A stretch of DNA of 64,000 bases from Chondrus crispus. Its lineage: Eukaryota > Rhodophyta > Florideophyceae > Gigartinales > Gigartinaceae. The first letter of the stretch is position 1, and every line of letters starts with the position of its first letter. The stretch spans positions 215,379-279,378 of the forward strand of contig NW_005178735.1 in NCBI RefSeq assembly GCF_000350225.1, read 5' to 3'. Shown here in pieces: positions 61,196 to 64,000 of the stretch. Position numbers and translations under genes: made by a program. The notes under the pieces were generated by a model. It made no database searches, was not told the DNA's origin, and worked only from the letters and a program-made list of their open reading frames with translations.

Positions 61196-62944
61196 GTGAG
61201 TTACGGCGAGCATCCAGGTCCAGTAGACGTCCGTACGCTACCGGTTACCTCTTTCGGCACGCTGGCTCCCACTGAACCCGGGCTCGAGCCGGTACATACG
61301 ATGATCCAAGAGTTCAGCGCCGTGGCTGACTATCGTATGTACCGCTTGGATAACACCTCGAGGCTCGTTACCTCGGGTGACGCGGGACGGATCGCAAAGT
61401 ACGTCCAACGCTGTCGTGGGATCCGTCCCACGATGCGCAGCTTCGACGGTACCGACCCGATCCAGCTGCTGCCGTTCTTGAAGGATATCCGGATCACTTT
61501 CAACTCGCAACAACTGACTGAAGGTGTTGCGATACGAGTCCTCGCCCACTTCTTAGAGAGCGACGCGGAGCGCCTGTATACGAGTTATACAATGCGTGGC
61601 ATCCGCGCCGCCCAGCTCCACGACGAAGTGCGCTGGCCGGGGCTCGTTAATCAATTCTCGAAACGCTACCTCACGGACGACGTGTTAGGTGAAGCGTACG
61701 ACGCTGTCGCTACGGCGCGACAGAAATCGCATGAGACGGAAAGCACGCTTGCTGACCGACTCGAGACTGCTGCGTTCCGATGCACGGCAGTCTTCTCCGA
61801 ACATTCCCTCGCGCACTACTTCGTGCGGGGACTTGCACCGGCAACCAGTGCCGCAGTATCCGAAACTGTGCAAAGGCTGCCAGGCAGTCAGAAGACCGAT
61901 CTTCCGACCATCCGCCGTATCGCCACGGCGGAAGGTACAACGTACCGCGCTCGGCGCGGTTCACCCCTGCCGGATACGAAACCGGCAGGGAGAGCTGGCA
62001 GGATTACGAAGTCCGCCGCAACAAGTTCGCCCGCCTCGACACTCCATGTCGGGGAAGATGAGTGGCAGGCCGACCCTGTCCTCATTACGCAAGGGGCATT
62101 GCCGGTGGGAGGCCGACCTCTCTCACCGATGTCGACAGGAACAACGTCGAGTTACTCGACCGCGTTCGTCGCCACTCCAAGAGGAGCAAGGGGTACGGAC
62201 CCCCGGGTCGCAGAACTCGACATTTCGGACCGAGCTGCAGGAGGCGAAGCACCCCGCGTGCCCCTCCTCACCGATGAGGAGGCGCGCCACGCGGCGACCT
62301 TCGCCTCCACGGACGGCAGCGTGTATGTGTGCTGGCTATGCCGAACGTACGGACACGCCATATACGCCTGCCCGTTCCTGTCGCCGGAACAACGTATGTT
62401 CACGGCGTACAGGAACTACCGCTACCAGATGGAGTCGCGCCCCAGTGCGCGTAGCCTCCTCAGGCAGTCGGTTGGCGAGGGCCGTCCCTCGCGTTATGGT
62501 TTCCCGAATCGATCGGGTGGCGGCGCACGCTTCGCCCCACGTGGAGGCGGGTATCGTCGCAACGAGCTCGATCGCCGGGATCGACCCGACTACCGCCAGC
62601 CGGACGCAAGGTATCCCCGTCAAGGAGGGAGAGGGGACCGAGACCATTCTCGGTTACAGCAGCAGGTACAGAACGCAATCATGTACCTGCAAGATTGGGT
62701 AGAGGATCCGTACCCTCTACCCGAGGAGGGTCACGAAGGAGAACCGGTTCTCCCTGTCCCTCAGATCCTGCGACGTCCGATCGTCGCAGCTCAAGGTCAG
62801 GAAGTACCCGAGTACTTCGCCAATGACACACGGCCGCAGTGGAGGAATCGTCCCGACCCACGCGGCCAAGGACCCGACGAAGGCCTGGCTACCGATGTCC
62901 AGGAAGCTAGCTCCGATAGCACGGGTAGTTCGAAAAAAGGGTAA
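61196..62944 (+). CDS. Gag of the third element
   Basis: Open frame of ~582 codons. The capsid-like core (ADYRMYRLDNTSRL, RSFDGTDPIQLLPFLKDIR, KRYLTDDVLGEAYDAVATAR, HYFVRGLAPATSAAV) parallels that of the chromovirus gag. A single zinc-knuckle-like site, CWLCRTYGHAIYACPF (CxxCx4Hx4C), near residue 380 fits a nucleocapsid. A basic Arg/Gly-rich tail follows. Confidence 0.8.
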   Translation: MSYGEHPGPVDVRTLPVTSFGTLAPTEPGLEPVHTMIQEFSAVADYRMYRLDNTSRLVTSGDAGRIAKYVQRCRGIRPTMRSFDGTDPIQLLPFLKDIRITFNSQQLTEGVAIRVLAHFLESDAERLYTSYTMRGIRAAQLHDEVRWPGLVNQFSKRYLTDDVLGEAYDAVATARQKSHETESTLADRLETAAFRCTAVFSEHSLAHYFVRGLAPATSAAVSETVQRLPGSQKTDLPTIRRIATAEGTTYRARRGSPLPDTKPAGRAGRITKSAATSSPASTLHVGEDEWQADPVLITQGALPVGGRPLSPMSTGTTSSYSTAFVATPRGARGTDPRVAELDISDRAAGGEAPRVPLLTDEEARHAATFASTDGSVYVCWLCRTYGHAIYACPFLSPEQRMFTAYRNYRYQMESRPSARSLLRQSVGEGRPSRYGFPNRSGGGARFAPRGGGYRRNELDRRDRPDYRQPDARYPRQGGRGDRDHSRLQQQVQNAIMYLQDWVEDPYPLPEEGHEGEPVLPVPQILRRPIVAAQGQEVPEYFANDTRPQWRNRPDPRGQGPDEGLATDVQEASSDSTGSSKKG

Positions 62945-63069
62945 AGACGGTTACGTACACGCGGTCGCGTGAGCCGTCTTGTCCCCTCGAACTAGACCGT
63001 ACCCGACGTGTTCACCAAGGGCACGGGGGTGATTTGCCGATAGTATATCCCCCGCCGCCGGACACGAGC

Positions 63070-64000
63070 ATGGGGATTCCGGCAACGCCGATACAGGCCG
63101 GAGCGAAAGTCGAGGCTTCCGTAAGCCCGACGTCAGAAGGGACCCACACCGGGACGCCCGAAGTCCCGATGTTGTGTAACCTACGCGAAGGGGGCAACGA
63201 AGACCGTCAGGAGCCGGTCGACCCCCTGACTCCCGTGAGTCAAGACCCGCCAACAAATTGTCCGGTACGTACGGAACTGAGTACCCGAGAGGGCGTCACT
63301 GAACCGCGGACGCCCCGCGACTCGAGCAGAAGGAAACGCAACAGAGGCCAGATCCGTACGCGACGACCTCGGCGGAACGATCTCGCCGACAAGGTCGCGC
63401 CTAAGGTGGTGGACGACATCTTATGCCTAATGACGTCGAAAATGTATAACGTCTTGGGCTCTGTGCCCACCGAAGGCAATGCGTTCAAACCTCACACGAT
63501 CGCCGTCGATACGTGCTCGGGGTACAACTTAGTGAGGAAGGCCGACCTCTCTCCCGACTGGACCCGCTACGTAGTACGGGACGCACCATTACCCCGACTG
63601 GCTGGCGCGAACAGTAACCCACTTCGACTTACGGCGGTCGTCCGCCTGGCGGTCCGGTTGCGGAACACGACGTTCCGCATACCTTTCGTGGTGGCCGAAC
63701 AGCTCGCTGTTCCCGTTCTGTTGGGTACGGCGTTCATCGATGTGCACGTGTGCAGCATAGACATCGACGGACAGAGGCTCGAACTTCGTCAAGGCGGCTC
63801 CGTAGCCATAGTCAACGAAAAGGGGGAGCCGACTCCCCCTACCAGGCGGCACGGACGTCAAACGAGCCGGCCGGATGTACGGGATGAGGCCCCGCAGGCG
63901 ATACGAATCGCCCGCTGGGTTACCATCCCCGCGATGTCGCAAGCCCGAGTGCGCGTGACAACCGCGGGGAGGGGCCTCGTTTTCCTGGAGCCAAAGCCCT
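63070..64000 (+). CDS. pol of the third element, start only (protease), runs off the window
   Basis: Open from ATG 63070 to the window end. A disordered, basic N-terminal part (SSRRKRNRGQIRTRRPRR) precedes an aspartic-protease-like domain: IAVDTCSGYNLVRKADL, RNTTFRIPFVV, VPVLLGTAFIDVHV. The next expected domain, reverse transcriptase, would lie beyond base 64,000. Confidence 0.75.
   Translation, partial: MGIPATPIQAGAKVEASVSPTSEGTHTGTPEVPMLCNLREGGNEDRQEPVDPLTPVSQDPPTNCPVRTELSTREGVTEPRTPRDSSRRKRNRGQIRTRRPRRNDLADKVAPKVVDDILCLMTSKMYNVLGSVPTEGNAFKPHTIAVDTCSGYNLVRKADLSPDWTRYVVRDAPLPRLAGANSNPLRLTAVVRLAVRLRNTTFRIPFVVAEQLAVPVLLGTAFIDVHVCSIDIDGQRLELRQGGSVAIVNEKGEPTPPTRRHGRQTSRPDVRDEAPQAIRIARWVTIPAMSQARVRVTTAGRGLVFLEPKP

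Larger units (their letters stand above)
59610..64000 (+). mobile_element. Ty3/gypsy-like LTR element, 5' part, runs off the window
   Basis: 5' LTR 59610-60293, candidate primer-binding site from 60295 (TGGTCTCCCGACC), gag-like frames, then the start of pol with a protease. It was inserted into the older gypsy element after ATTAC (59605-59609, the presumed target duplication; its partner is outside the window). LTR ends (TGTAGTATAA) match those of the chromovirus at 40-51 kb, and the gag core is related. The visible part looks largely whole. Confidence 0.88.

Overview
This is nuclear DNA of a eukaryotic alga, most likely a red alga of the Chondrus type. The first 28 kb hold tightly packed host genes, mostly single-exon and GC-rich, with several putative plastid transit peptides. 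Introns are few, short and close to the 5' end (eL31, uS2/RPSA and a TPR protein). The remaining ~36 kb are almost wholly nested mobile elements and repeats, a 'gene island / transposon sea' layout known from florideophyte red algae. The assignment is an inference from gene style; no marker fixes the species.

Host island (1-28,200), in order: cap-binding subunit NCBP1/CBP80 (5' end outside the window); a small Cys/His plastid-type protein (-); a GDP-fucose transporter of the SLC35C1 family (+); a plastid FAS1 (fasciclin) protein (-); a CDCA7-like zinc-finger protein (-); cofactor-independent phosphoglycerate mutase (+); a plastid COQ10/START-like protein (-); ribosomal protein eL31, whose intron directly follows the ATG (+); a long coiled-coil protein (-); APC/C subunit CDC16/APC6 (+); a TPR co-chaperone-like gene whose intron contains a 100-N assembly gap (+); a membrane/coiled-coil protein (-); ribosomal protein uS2/RPSA (-); and a PI3/PI4-kinase-fold protein that appears to lack its catalytic motifs (-). 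Several gene pairs are divergent and share short upstream regions with ATTGG/CCAAT boxes. The genes do not form a pathway; they are unlinked housekeeping and plastid functions.

Transition and accessory region (28,200-37,900): two ~300-bp copies of a dispersed repeat, 9.27 kb apart in the same orientation, bracket a degenerate 88/103-bp tandem repeat block and an unusual gene set. The set is a Crypton-like tyrosine recombinase, an unknown basic protein, a ULP1-type (C48) cysteine protease joined to a FAR1/WRKY-GCM1-like zinc finger, and a small charged protein. No polymerase, capsid or reverse transcriptase was seen, so I read this as a DNA-transposon-like cassette. It is the best candidate here for an undescribed system.

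Nested transposons (37,900-64,000): a pogo-like DNA transposon has matching terminal inverted repeats at 37,948 and 51,522. It was split by an 11.1-kb Ty3/gypsy chromovirus (40,172-51,246) with 671-bp LTRs and a 5-bp target duplication. That fossil retroelement carries a large antisense ORF between pol and its 3' LTR. It is followed by a PIF/Harbinger DNA transposon with a separate Myb-like gene, a second copy of the 88-bp-type repeat, and an old decayed gypsy element. The gypsy element is truncated by a third, better-preserved gypsy-like element whose 5' LTR starts at 59,610 and which runs off the right edge.
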